DNA from: Magnetospirillum sp.
Lineage (GTDB): Bacteria > Pseudomonadota > Alphaproteobacteria > Rhodospirillales > Magnetospirillaceae
Length of the DNA stretch: 17,652 nt
NCBI GenBank assembly: GCA_020217035.1
Contig: JAIWOG010000145.1
Span: forward strand, 1 to 17,652
Reading direction: 5' to 3'
The notes below the pieces were generated by a model. It did not search any database. It saw nothing but the letters and a program-made list of their open reading frames with translations, and had not been told where the DNA came from. Below are positions 9,832 to 17,150 of this stretch, piece after piece. The position numbers and the translations under genes were made by a program. How positions within the stretch are numbered: position 1 is the stretch's first letter; each line of letters begins with the position of its first letter.

Positions 9832-9880
9832 CCCGAGACACGTGGCCGCCCCGCCAGCCCCACGTGTCTCGGGTCGTTTT
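9832..9880 (+). terminator. Intrinsic terminator closing the catabolic operon
   Basis: CCCGAGACACGTGG (9832-9845) pairs perfectly over 14 bp with CCACGTGTCTCGGG (9860-9873). The loop is 14 nt and CGTTTT follows at 9875-9880. It starts 5 nt after the Usp stop. The stem also contains CACGTG, so it is nearly symmetric on the other strand, but there is no T tract there. Confidence 0.87.
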
Positions 9881-9891
9881 AGGATCTCGCC

Positions 9892-10335
9892 ATGACCGAC
9901 TTCACCCCCAAGGACCCGGATTTCAAGGACCGTGTGGTCGAGAATTTCGCCCTGCAAACACTGATGAAAACCCTTGGCGCCCAGTTGGTGGACATCCAGC
10001 CGGGCAAGTGCGAGATCGTCATGGCCAAGCGTGACGACCTTTGCCAGCAGCACGGCTTCCTGCATGCCGGTATCACCACCACCCTGGCCGACACCGCCGC
10101 GGGCTACGCCGCCTTTTCGCTGATGCCCAAGGGGGCCGAGGTGCTGTCCACCGAATTCAAGATCAACCTGCTGAACCCCGCCGAAGGCAAGCGCTTCAGC
10201 GCCCGTGCCGAAGTGTTGAAGCCAGGGCGGACCTTGACCGTGGTGCGTTCCGACGTGTGGGCCGAGGACGAGACCGGGCAACAGACCATGATCGCCACCA
10301 TGCTGGCCTCGATGATCTGCTTGTTGCCGAGATAA
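9892..10335 (+). CDS. Hotdog-fold acyl-CoA thioesterase, PaaI/YdiI-like
   Basis: Hydrolyses an acyl-CoA to free acid and CoA, often to rescue CoA from dead-end thioesters in aromatic degradation. The 147-residue protein has the hotdog motif QQHGFLHAGITTTLADTAAG (52-71), with HGFLHAG at 54-60 and the likely acidic catalytic residue D67. It fits the usual family length. It starts only 12 nt after the terminator T run, with AGGA at 9881-9884 as a ribosome site. It is therefore made either by read-through of that terminator or from a promoter buried in the Usp gene. Its likely job is housekeeping for the CoA pathway upstream. Its end lies 3 nt from the end of the opposing kinase gene. Confidence 0.87.
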   Translation: MTDFTPKDPDFKDRVVENFALQTLMKTLGAQLVDIQPGKCEIVMAKRDDLCQQHGFLHAGITTTLADTAAGYAAFSLMPKGAEVLSTEFKINLLNPAEGKRFSARAEVLKPGRTLTVVRSDVWAEDETGQQTMIATMLASMICLLPR

Positions 10336-10338
10336 TCT

Positions 10339-12477
10339 TTACAGAACCTGACGGACGAACTGCACGGACGGCTCGGGCAGAAGCGGGCCGCCGTGGCCGT
10401 GCTGACGGGCCGCGGGCAGTTCCACCCAGAAGGTGCAGCCCTGGCCCGGTGCGCTGTCCACCCCGATGCGCCCGGACATGCGCTCGGCCAGAATACGCGA
10501 AATGGCCAGGCCGATGCCCATGTCGGCATCGCCGTCCAACCGACCGAAGGGGCGGAACAATTGCTCTTGCAGATCGGCGGATAGGCCCGGCCCGTCGTTG
10601 GACACCGTCAGCCGGACCGCGCCATGATTGGTGGCGCTGACCGCCACCTCGACCCGTCCTCCGGCTTGGCCATGCTTGACGGCGTTGGCCAGCAGGTGGC
10701 GCAGGATTTCGCCGACGCGGCTGCAATCACCGTGAACCTGAACGGGCATGTCGCATCCCGACACCACGATGTTCAGGTCGCTTTCCCCCTCCCCCCAATC
10801 CGTCACGGGGACAGTGTCGCGCACCAGCGCGGCGATGTCGAAGGGGGCGATGGTCAACGCCCCGGCGCCGTCTTGCAGTTCCGCCAGTTCCAGAACCTGG
10901 TCGACCATGTCGGTCAAACGTCGACCGGCTGCCAGGATATGTGACGCCGAGCGGCGCTGTTTGGGGCCGAACTGGCCGTCGGGGGTGGAATCCAGCAATT
11001 GCGAGAAGCCGACGATGGCATTCAGGGGGGTCCGCAATTCATGGCTCATGGCCGACAGGAACGTCGCCTTGCTTCGCAAGGCCGCCTGGGTCTGATCCAA
11101 AGCCTGCTGCAACTGCTCTTGGGTCCGGATTCGGTCGGTGACGTCGCTCAGCACCGACACCCGCCCCCCTTCCGGCGTCCGGCGATGGATGCAGCGCAAG
11201 ATGCGGCCATCGGTCATGCGCATCTCGCTTTCCCCTTGCGCGGCGCGAAAAAGCGCCAGCCTCATGGCCACGAACTTGTCCACGCCCTGCGGCATGTCCA
11301 CCAAACCCAGCTTGGCCATGCGCAGGACGATTTCAAAAAACGACGTTCCCGCCGTCAGCCAAGGTTCCAATTGCGGAAACATGCCGACGAAACGGCGGTT
11401 GCACGTCAACAACCGCTCTTCCGAATCGTAAAGGGCAAAGCCGTCGTCCACCGCTTCGATGGCCGAAAACAAGCGTTCACGCGCCTGACGCAGTTTGGCT
11501 TGGGCCTCGCGCCGCTCGCTGGCGTCGAACAGCATCACCAGGTACTTGCCGTCCACCGCCGAGGGGGAAACCACCATTTCCGCCCAGGTCATCACCCCCC
11601 CCTTGCGCATCAGGCGCACGTCGCCCCGCCACGACGAGTGCAACGCCCGGTCCAGGATGGTCTCGGCCCCGTTGCCGCCGTAACCGGAAAACATCAGGCT
11701 GTTCAAGTCCTGGGTCAGCAACGTCTCGGCATCGAAGCCGGTCAAGGCTTCGGCGGCGGCGTTGGCGTAACGGATCTTGCCGCCGGAATCCACCATCAAC
11801 ACGCCGTGCCCGCTTTGGGTGATGGCGTCGCCCAACACCGTTTGCCGCTGGACCTGCGCCTGCAACAGCTTGATGCCGGGCAGCAGCACCAGCAAGAACA
11901 ATCCCGCCAATGCCCCCAGCAAGGTGACGAAGGCAAGGAAGGTCACCAAACGCAAATTCTGGTACTCGGCCGCCGCGTGTCGCTGATACCGCTTGGCCGC
12001 TTCCTCGTTGAACAGCATGGCCTCGCGGTGGTTCAAGGCATTGACGTCGCCCCGGCCATCCAGGATCTGGCGAAGGTTGTGATGCAGCCGGGCCATCACC
12101 CCGGCTTCGTCGGTCCAGGCGGTGGCGTAAAGGCTGGCGATGTCGGCGGGAACGTCGTCGTGGTCGATCAACCACTGCGCCTCGCCGCGCATGCGGGTGA
12201 TCATGGTTTCCAGTTCGGATTGCAGGCGCTGGCGCGACTGCGCCGGCAGGTCGGGCCGCGCCAACTGGCTGGCAAGGACCACCGAACGCTGCGCCATCAT
12301 GCGCTGGCCGCCCACCAATTCCAGGGCTTCCGCTTCCTCGTTGAGAACCGAGACCGTCACATGGACGGCCGCCGCCGCCGCGACCATCAGGACAAGCATC
12401 GCCACAAGCAAGCCCCACGCCCGGGTGGAAATAACCCGAACGGCTTCAGGGGCCTGGAATGGCATCTTGGAAGGCAT
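10339..12477 (-). CDS. Membrane sensor histidine kinase with PilJ/NarX-like input and two PAS domains
   Basis: Transmembrane sensor kinase, 712 residues from the ATG at 12477. Order: membrane helix about 20-42; periplasmic four-helix-type domain with a PilJ/NarX-like element (ELVGGQRMMAQR, about 53-64); second helix about 177-200; first PAS (about 214-320, DAITQSGHGVLMVDSGGKIR in part); coiled linker; second PAS-type domain (about 335-450, AIEAVDDGFALYD); dimerisation domain with phosphoacceptor H479 in MSHELRTPLN; ATPase with N-box ANAVKHG, DGPGL and GIGLAIS. No receiver domain, so a separate response regulator is needed. A TTG at 12549 would add 24 residues using codons rare in this genome (CTA, TCA, TTA); I judge those non-coding. 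Divergent from the hybrid kinase. Ligand unknown. Confidence 0.87.
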   Translation of the reverse strand: MPSKMPFQAPEAVRVISTRAWGLLVAMLVLMVAAAAAVHVTVSVLNEEAEALELVGGQRMMAQRSVVLASQLARPDLPAQSRQRLQSELETMITRMRGEAQWLIDHDDVPADIASLYATAWTDEAGVMARLHHNLRQILDGRGDVNALNHREAMLFNEEAAKRYQRHAAAEYQNLRLVTFLAFVTLLGALAGLFLLVLLPGIKLLQAQVQRQTVLGDAITQSGHGVLMVDSGGKIRYANAAAEALTGFDAETLLTQDLNSLMFSGYGGNGAETILDRALHSSWRGDVRLMRKGGVMTWAEMVVSPSAVDGKYLVMLFDASERREAQAKLRQARERLFSAIEAVDDGFALYDSEERLLTCNRRFVGMFPQLEPWLTAGTSFFEIVLRMAKLGLVDMPQGVDKFVAMRLALFRAAQGESEMRMTDGRILRCIHRRTPEGGRVSVLSDVTDRIRTQEQLQQALDQTQAALRSKATFLSAMSHELRTPLNAIVGFSQLLDSTPDGQFGPKQRRSASHILAAGRRLTDMVDQVLELAELQDGAGALTIAPFDIAALVRDTVPVTDWGEGESDLNIVVSGCDMPVQVHGDCSRVGEILRHLLANAVKHGQAGGRVEVAVSATNHGAVRLTVSNDGPGLSADLQEQLFRPFGRLDGDADMGIGLAISRILAERMSGRIGVDSAPGQGCTFWVELPAARQHGHGGPLLPEPSVQFVRQVL

Positions 12478-12625
12478 GGTCTCGAGGGCGGCTTCCCGGA
12501 ATTCCGATAATGATAGTCGGTACCAAAAATCATCCGTTGTAAAGATCAACTCAGCCGTTTAATCACTAAGAGGGCGGTATGTCCTCCTTTGGGTGGATGC
12601 TAGAACGGGAGTGATGGGTAGTCCT
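12478..12625. promoter_or_regulatory. Divergent promoter region between the two kinase genes
   Basis: This 148-nt spacer between two divergent kinase starts is visibly richer in A and T (12500-12570) than the flanking genes and must hold both promoters. I see no convincing paired -35 and -10 boxes; TTTAAT at 12558-12563 is a possible -10 for the + strand, with a poor -35. A small dyad CCGA-N9-TCGG (12504-12520) lies nearer the kinase on the - strand. The - strand also shows AAAGGAGG at 12583-12590, a perfect ribosome site, but without a start codon after it. Confidence 0.45.
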
Positions 12626-15112
12626 ATGACCGTGTCTTCCAGCAAGGCAAGAACCCAGGTTTTCATCCCGTTGGCCGTGGTCAACGTTTCCATTCTGCTG
12701 GGCGTGGTTTTGTGGCTGGTCGGCGAATACAGCAACCACACCAACACGGCCCAGGCGACGCTCAGTTCACTGACCCGCGCCACCCTGCTGACGGTGACGC
12801 AGACCTTCGACCAGACTCGCCAGAACCTGCTGCGCGACGAAGCCCAGATCCGCCGGCAAGGGGTCGAAACCCCGCGCTTGAGCGCTGCCACCATCGACAG
12901 CACGCTACATCAACATGCCCCCCACGACGCCAGCGTGATCGACGTGACGGGCCGGGACTACGCCCGCGCCCTGTCGCGCCTGGAGGAAGGCGAGGCGTTT
13001 CCCGGCCTGCCCATGGCCGATCCCGGCAACGGGTCCATGTGGTGGCCCGTCGCCTTGCGCACCGGCGACCAATCCGGCGCACTGGGACTGGTCACCAAGT
13101 TGTCGGTCGACCAGGTCCTGAAACCGCTGGAAAACATCCGCATCAAACCCGACGGATTGATCTGGCTGGTCCGTGACGACGGCACCATCCTGGCCAGCGC
13201 CCCTTGGCGAGCAGACCTGATCGGGCAAAGCCTGGACACAGCCGCCCCCGGACTGAGTCGTCGGGGCAGCGTCGAAAGGATGGTCGGCACCCGTGTCGAC
13301 AATACCGGCTATCTGGCGGTGACCGCCTCTGTTCCCGACCACCCCCTGCGTTTGGTGGTGGCCACCCCTGACGACGTCTTCCTGGTGGATTGGTGGCGGG
13401 AAGCCGGCATGATGGCGGTGTTGCTGGCGGTGATGATGGCCACCTCGGTTTTCACCGCACTGCGCCAGATGCAGCTGCAGGAACGCCTTGAATCATTGAA
13501 CGCCAGACTGCGCGACGAAGTGGTGAACCAAAGCGCGGCCCTGGAAACCGAGATCAGGGAAAGGCAGGGGCAGGAGCGCCTGGCCCGCATGCTGCGCAAC
13601 GCGTTGGAACATTCGGGCACCATGATGCTGATCACCGATTCCAACGGCACCATCGAATACGCCAACCCTTCGTTCTACAAAGCCACCGGCTACACGCCCG
13701 ACGACATCGTCGGTCAAAAGCCGTCGCTGCTGCGCCATCGCGAGTTGTCGCCGCCAGCCAGCACCCTGTGGCCGACCATCCTGGACGGCCAGACTTGGAC
13801 GGGCATGTTCTGCAACCGCTGCAAGGACGGCTCGGCGCTGTGGGTGTCGGCGACCATTTCGCCGGTGGTGGACGCCTTGGGCGTGGCCACCCATTACGTG
13901 GCCGTCGAGGAAGACGCCACCAGCCGCCGCGTCGGCGAGGAAGAACTGATGCAGGCCAAGCAGGCGGCGGAAGCGGCCAATCTGGCCAAGTCGGAATTCC
14001 TGTCGTCCATGAGCCATGAATTGCGCACCCCCATGAACGCCATCCTGGGCTTCGCCCAATTGCTGGCGTCGGCCGAGGACGGCGAGTTGGGGGAACGGCA
14101 GCGTTTCTACGCCGACAGCATCCTGAAAAGCGGCAACCACCTGATCAGCCTGGTCAACGACATCCTGGACATTGCCCGCATCGAGGCGGGGCGCCTGTCC
14201 CTGTCCTTCGAGCCGGTGTCCTTGGAACGGATCCTGGCCGAGATCAAGCCGATGATCGCCCCCATGGCCGAGCGCCGCAAGGTGACCTTGGCCGACGAGA
14301 TCAGCGGCAAGTCTCCACCGATCCTGGAAGCCGACTTCATCCGGCTGAAACAGGTGCTGATCAACCTGATCAGCAACGCGGTGAAATACAACCGCTCGGG
14401 CGGCAGCGTGCGCCTGACCTTCAGCCACGGGGACACCGGGCCGGTGCGCGTTTCGGTCAGCGACACCGGCATCGGCATCTCGGAAAAGCGCAAGGCCGAA
14501 GTGTTTCTTCCGTTCTCAAGGCTGGGTGCCGAAGCGTCGTCGGTGGAAGGCACCGGCATCGGCCTGACCATCTCGAAGATGTTGGTCGAATCAATGGGCG
14601 GCCAGATCGGCTTTTTCAGCCAGGAGAACCTGGGCACCACCTTTTGGCTGGAAATCCCGCGCTCGGCCCAACAGGGCCAGGTCGCCGCCATCCGTGAGAG
14701 CCAAGGCGAGGAATCCACCTCCTGCCTGTGTCAGATGACGTTGCTGTACATCGAGGACAACCCGTCCAACGTCGAACTGATGCAGGAAATCATCGACCAG
14801 GATCCCCATTGCCGTTGCCATCTGCTGGTCGCCGGCAACGCCGAGGAAGGTCTGGCCATGGCCCGCGAACACCGGCCCGGATTGGTCATCATGGACATCA
14901 ACCTGCCGGGGATGAACGGCATCGAAGCCGTCGCCCACATGAAGGCCGACCCCGATTTACGGTCGATCCCGGTCATCGCCCTGTCCGCCGACGTCATGCC
15001 CGACACCATCCGCAGCGGCATGAAGGCCGGCTTCGTGCGCTATCTGCGCAAGCCCCTGGATATCGGCGAATTCCGCAAGATCCTGAACCAACTGGGACGA
15101 GTGGCCAGCTAA
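12626..15112 (+). CDS. Membrane hybrid histidine kinase: extracytoplasmic sensor, PAS, kinase core and receiver domain
   Basis: Hybrid sensor kinase, 828 residues from the ATG at 12626 (ATG 12614 and GTG 12593 are alternatives in frame). A first helix at about 12-33 and a second at about 258-280 enclose a periplasmic region of some 220 residues, probably a Cache-type sensor (WLVRDDGTILAS, about 180-191). Then follow a coiled coil, a PAS domain (about 321-430, LITDSNGTIEYANPSFYKAT), the dimerisation domain with H464 in MSHELRTPMN, and an ATPase domain with N-box NLISNAVKYN, DTGIGI and GTGIGL. The C-terminal receiver domain (about 705-820) has phosphoacceptor D757 in VIMDINLPG and K809 in LRKP. 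No output or HPt domain follows, so phosphate must pass to a partner encoded elsewhere. Its TAA overlaps the stop of the opposing STAS gene. Confidence 0.9.
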   Translation: MTVSSSKARTQVFIPLAVVNVSILLGVVLWLVGEYSNHTNTAQATLSSLTRATLLTVTQTFDQTRQNLLRDEAQIRRQGVETPRLSAATIDSTLHQHAPHDASVIDVTGRDYARALSRLEEGEAFPGLPMADPGNGSMWWPVALRTGDQSGALGLVTKLSVDQVLKPLENIRIKPDGLIWLVRDDGTILASAPWRADLIGQSLDTAAPGLSRRGSVERMVGTRVDNTGYLAVTASVPDHPLRLVVATPDDVFLVDWWREAGMMAVLLAVMMATSVFTALRQMQLQERLESLNARLRDEVVNQSAALETEIRERQGQERLARMLRNALEHSGTMMLITDSNGTIEYANPSFYKATGYTPDDIVGQKPSLLRHRELSPPASTLWPTILDGQTWTGMFCNRCKDGSALWVSATISPVVDALGVATHYVAVEEDATSRRVGEEELMQAKQAAEAANLAKSEFLSSMSHELRTPMNAILGFAQLLASAEDGELGERQRFYADSILKSGNHLISLVNDILDIARIEAGRLSLSFEPVSLERILAEIKPMIAPMAERRKVTLADEISGKSPPILEADFIRLKQVLINLISNAVKYNRSGGSVRLTFSHGDTGPVRVSVSDTGIGISEKRKAEVFLPFSRLGAEASSVEGTGIGLTISKMLVESMGGQIGFFSQENLGTTFWLEIPRSAQQGQVAAIRESQGEESTSCLCQMTLLYIEDNPSNVELMQEIIDQDPHCRCHLLVAGNAEEGLAMAREHRPGLVIMDINLPGMNGIEAVAHMKADPDLRSIPVIALSADVMPDTIRSGMKAGFVRYLRKPLDIGEFRKILNQLGRVAS

Positions 15113-15729
15113 ACCGCCTCGACCACCTGCACCACGGTGTCGATGGCGGTCAGACGCAGCAATTCCCGCACGCTGCCGGTGGGGTGCCCCAGCACCAGTT
15201 CCTTGCCGGTTTTGCGCAATTCGTCCGCCGCCGTCATGATCAACGACACGCCGATGGAATCGATGAACCGCAATTGCCCCATGTCCAGGAGCAAGGTCTG
15301 GAAATCGTCGGCCAGGGCGGATTGGATCACCGGCAGGAACAACCCCTGGTCCCGCACCCGGAAGTCGCCGGCCAAGGCGACCCTGGCTTGGCCTTCGGAA
15401 CAATGCAGCGGGCTGATGCGCAGGCTGTCGTCGCCGTGAGGGAAGAAATCGAAAGCGATGCGCGACAACACCTCGGCAACCGCCCCGTGCGGGCCGCTCA
15501 GTTCAAGCCGGGCGCCGGCCTGCTCGGCGGCGTCGCGGGCCAGGGCGATCAAGCCAATGCCATAGGAATCCAAGTAGTCCAGGGCCGACAGGTCGAAGCG
15601 GACCCAAGGCAGTCTGGTGGCGGCGATTTCGCCGACGACGGCCTCGAAGGCGACGGAATCGCGGAAGGTCAGCCGACCTTCGAAACCATACACCAGACAC
15701 GAGGAATCGGAGCGCCGTGTGATGGTCAT
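15109..15729 (-). CDS. Tandem STAS-domain protein (anti-sigma-factor-antagonist-like)
   Basis: Cytoplasmic protein of 206 residues made of two consecutive STAS domains, about 8-97 and 105-206. Each has the phosphoacceptor-type motif seen in SpoIIAA-like antagonists: YLDSYGIGLI with S55, and FIDSIGVSLI with S158. Both D-S pairs are intact, so both halves could be phosphorylated. A very good AAGGAG ribosome site lies about 7 nt before the ATG. The gene ends inside the stop codon of the hybrid kinase on the other strand (4-nt shared CTAA). STAS proteins usually act in partner-switching with an HPK-type serine kinase and a PP2C phosphatase; neither is in this window. Proximity to two sensor kinases suggests a shared signalling task, which is inference. 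Confidence 0.85.
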   Translation of the reverse strand: MTITRRSDSSCLVYGFEGRLTFRDSVAFEAVVGEIAATRLPWVRFDLSALDYLDSYGIGLIALARDAAEQAGARLELSGPHGAVAEVLSRIAFDFFPHGDDSLRISPLHCSEGQARVALAGDFRVRDQGLFLPVIQSALADDFQTLLLDMGQLRFIDSIGVSLIMTAADELRKTGKELVLGHPTGSVRELLRLTAIDTVVQVVEAV

Positions 15730-15872
15730 TGCGAGCTCCTTACCAGACTTCTCAACAGCACATATACCATAGTATCAAAAACACGGCCGGGAAATGGTTT
15801 TCAGCCCCCCTAGCCTTCATCCCCGCCATGCGCTAAACCATAGGCTTCATCCGCCAACTGACCGGGGTTCCC
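15730..15872. promoter_or_regulatory. Divergent promoter region between the STAS gene and yajQ
   Basis: 143 nt with an AT-rich island at about 15757-15782 containing the dyad ATAC-CATA-GTAT. It is likely to hold the STAS promoter on the - strand; the STAS ribosome site AAGGAG is at 15736-15741. Towards yajQ there is an imperfect direct repeat, TAGCCTTCATCCCCGCCA (15811-15828) and TAGGCTTCATCCGCCA (15841-15856). No clear -35/-10 pair was found for yajQ. Confidence 0.45.
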
Positions 15873-16361
15873 ATGCCTTCCTTCGACATCGTCTCTAAGA
15901 CCGACATGGCCGAAGTTGACAACGCCATCGCCGGAATCGAGCGCGAGATCGCCACCCGTTTCGATTTCAAGGGCGCCAAATGCAGCCTGGAACGCAAGGA
16001 TCAGGTCATCACCATCATCGCCGACGACAACACCAAGCTGTCGCAGATGCACGACTTCCTGAAGGTCTACTTCACCCGCCGCAAGGTCGATCCCAAGGCG
16101 CTGGATTTCAGCAAGGCGCCGGAAAAGGCCAGCGGCAACACGCTGCGCCATGACGTCACCGTCAAGCAGGGCATCGGCCAGGACGTGGCCAAGAAGCTGG
16201 TGAAGATGATCAAGGACAGCAAGATCAAGGTCCAGGCCGCGATCCAGGGCGACGAGTTGCGGGTCACCGGCAAGAAGCGCGATGACCTGCAAGAAGCCAT
16301 CGCGCTGCTTAAGGGCTTCGACGCCGAACAGCCGCTGCAATACGTCAACTTCCGCGACTGA
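15873..16361 (+). CDS. yajQ: YajQ family nucleotide-binding protein (possible cyclic-di-GMP effector)
   Basis: At 162 residues this matches the compact, highly conserved YajQ (DUF520) family in length. It also shows the family hallmarks: N-terminal MPSFDIVSKTDMAEVDNAI, FDFKGAKCSLERKDQ (31-45), the KLSQMHDFL segment, and C-terminal VRVTGKKRDDLQ-like region (LRVTGKKRDDLQEAI at 129-143) with ending QPLQYVNFRD. Members have two ferredoxin-like folds; a Xanthomonas homologue is reported to bind cyclic-di-GMP and others bind nucleotides or RNA. Upstream GGGG serves as a weak ribosome site. It is convergent with a lipoprotein gene, with only 3 nt between stops. The family call is secure; the local role is not known. 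Confidence 0.95.
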   Translation: MPSFDIVSKTDMAEVDNAIAGIEREIATRFDFKGAKCSLERKDQVITIIADDNTKLSQMHDFLKVYFTRRKVDPKALDFSKAPEKASGNTLRHDVTVKQGIGQDVAKKLVKMIKDSKIKVQAAIQGDELRVTGKKRDDLQEAIALLKGFDAEQPLQYVNFRD

Positions 16362-16364
16362 CCC

Positions 16365-16952
16365 CTAATTCAGGTTCTTGCCGACATCGGCGGGATCGGC
16401 GGGCTTGTCCTGGTCCTCGGGCGGGCAAGACAGCGCGTCGGGGCGATTCCATGGCTGGTCCACATAGACCTGCCAGTCCCGCGCATTGGGATCATAGGTC
16501 TCGTAGCCCGAGCTGTCCTGGCAGGTGGCGGCCGACACTGACTGGCCCGGCCCCATGGCGACCACCGCCCCTTTTTTCAGGGTGCACACCGCCACCCAGG
16601 TCAGTTGGTTCCAGGTGCCGCATATTTCATAGGCACGGCGATAGCCTTCACGGGTGCCGGTGGGCTTGTCGAAGGCCCACCAGCCGCCGAGGCGGTTGGA
16701 GCGCCCGGTGGGCTGCGGCCCGTTCCACAACCGATAGACCGGCAGATCCTGGTTCAGCCGCACCACCAAGGCCCGCGACACCCCGCCCTGGCCGGCGGGC
16801 TTGACCGCCTGGCCGACATTGGCCTGGCCATAGGCCGGATCGTTGGGCGCCAAAATCTCGACCTTGCCGTCCATGCGCGACGGCAGACCGTCCACCGCCA
16901 TGGGCGCACAAGCGGCCACGGCCAAGGCCATCACAGGCATCAATCGTTTCAT
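16365..16952 (-). CDS. Hypothetical lipoprotein with four conserved-looking periplasmic cysteines
   Basis: I do not recognise the family. The 195-residue product from the ATG at 16952 starts with a lipoprotein signal: MKRLMPVMALAVAAC, with the lipid-modified cysteine at C15 after V-A-A. The mature part has four more cysteines (111, 123, 144, 176), which suggests two disulphides, a tryptophan-rich middle (RLGGWWAFDKPTG at 88-100; CGTWNQLTWVAVC at 111-123) and a proline/aspartate-rich tail. An upstream in-frame ATG at 17015 would put 21 residues before the lipoprotein signal and is rejected; a consensus TATAAT box lies inside that extension and fits a start at 16952. The protein is probably attached to the outer membrane facing the periplasm. 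Confidence 0.8.
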   Translation of the reverse strand: MKRLMPVMALAVAACAPMAVDGLPSRMDGKVEILAPNDPAYGQANVGQAVKPAGQGGVSRALVVRLNQDLPVYRLWNGPQPTGRSNRLGGWWAFDKPTGTREGYRRAYEICGTWNQLTWVAVCTLKKGAVVAMGPGQSVSAATCQDSSGYETYDPNARDWQVYVDQPWNRPDALSCPPEDQDKPADPADVGKNLN

Positions 16953-16971
16953 ACAGCCACCGCCACATAAA

Positions 16972-16977
16972 ATTATA
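16972..16977 (-). promoter_or_regulatory. Candidate -10 box for the lipoprotein gene
   Basis: The - strand reads TATAAT, a perfect sigma-70 -10 box, 20 bp before the ATG at 16952. No good -35 is found at 16-18 bp (best GCAACT/AACTCG). The 5' leader would be only about 12 nt, with GGCGGTGGC as a weak ribosome site. Confidence 0.5.
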
Positions 16978-17026
16978 AAGAAATACAGCTTTTGCGAGTT
17001 GCCGCAGCAGGTCAAGCAGGTATTTT

Positions 17027-17049
17027 GCTCATTTATTGAACTTATGAGC
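17027..17049. promoter_or_regulatory. Dyad GCTCAT-N11-ATGAGC, candidate activator site
   Basis: Perfect 6-bp inverted repeat spaced by 11 nt, centred about 113 nt upstream of the predicted sigma-54 start. This is the distance at which enhancer-binding proteins such as NtrC act. It is not a clear match to the NtrC consensus (GCACC...GGTGC), so the identity of the binder is open. Confidence 0.4.
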
Positions 17050-17056
17050 TTTTACC

Positions 17057-17071
17057 GCCTATTTTATAGGC
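17057..17071. promoter_or_regulatory. Dyad GCCTAT-TTT-ATAGGC, candidate activator site
   Basis: A perfect 15-bp palindrome with GC-N11-GC ends, the same overall size as an NtrC site but with different half-site bases. It is centred about 87 nt before the predicted transcription start. TTGAAC (17036-17041) and TATTTT (17060-17065) could alternatively be a weak sigma-70 promoter through this dyad. Confidence 0.4.
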
Positions 17072-17123
17072 AATCCCTGCGCCGCCAACCCGGCAAGCTT
17101 GGCGAAAATGCTGCGCCGCAGCT

Positions 17124-17140
17124 TTGGCATGGGCTTTGCT
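17124..17140 (+). promoter_or_regulatory. Sigma-54 (RpoN) promoter of the nitrate-transport operon
   Basis: TTGGCATGGGCTTTGCT matches the -24/-12 consensus TTGGCACG-N4-TTGCW at all but one position. The invariant GG (17126-17127) and GC (17138-17139) are separated by exactly 10 nt. Transcription would start about 12 nt further on, near 17151, directly before the first leader hairpin. NtrC-type nitrogen control of nitrate assimilation through sigma-54 is well established in proteobacteria; that it applies here is inference from the match and position. Confidence 0.8.
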
Positions 17141-17150
17141 TTATTATTCC

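Noticed and set aside
8486..9841. - strand open frame of 451 codons opposite the acyl-CoA dehydrogenase and Usp genes
   Set aside because: Shadow of GC-rich coding; it crosses two real genes and their spacer.
10999..12510. + strand open frame of 503 codons opposite the sensor kinase
   Set aside because: Low-complexity H/Q/R/G-rich translation with no motif, while the - strand frame has complete kinase motifs.
12478..12549. 24-codon N-terminal extension of the sensor kinase from a TTG
   Set aside because: It uses AT-rich codons rare in this genome and covers what should be the divergent promoter.
16953..17015. 21-codon extension of the lipoprotein
   Set aside because: It would bury the lipoprotein signal and cover a consensus -10 box; the lipobox fits a start at 16952.
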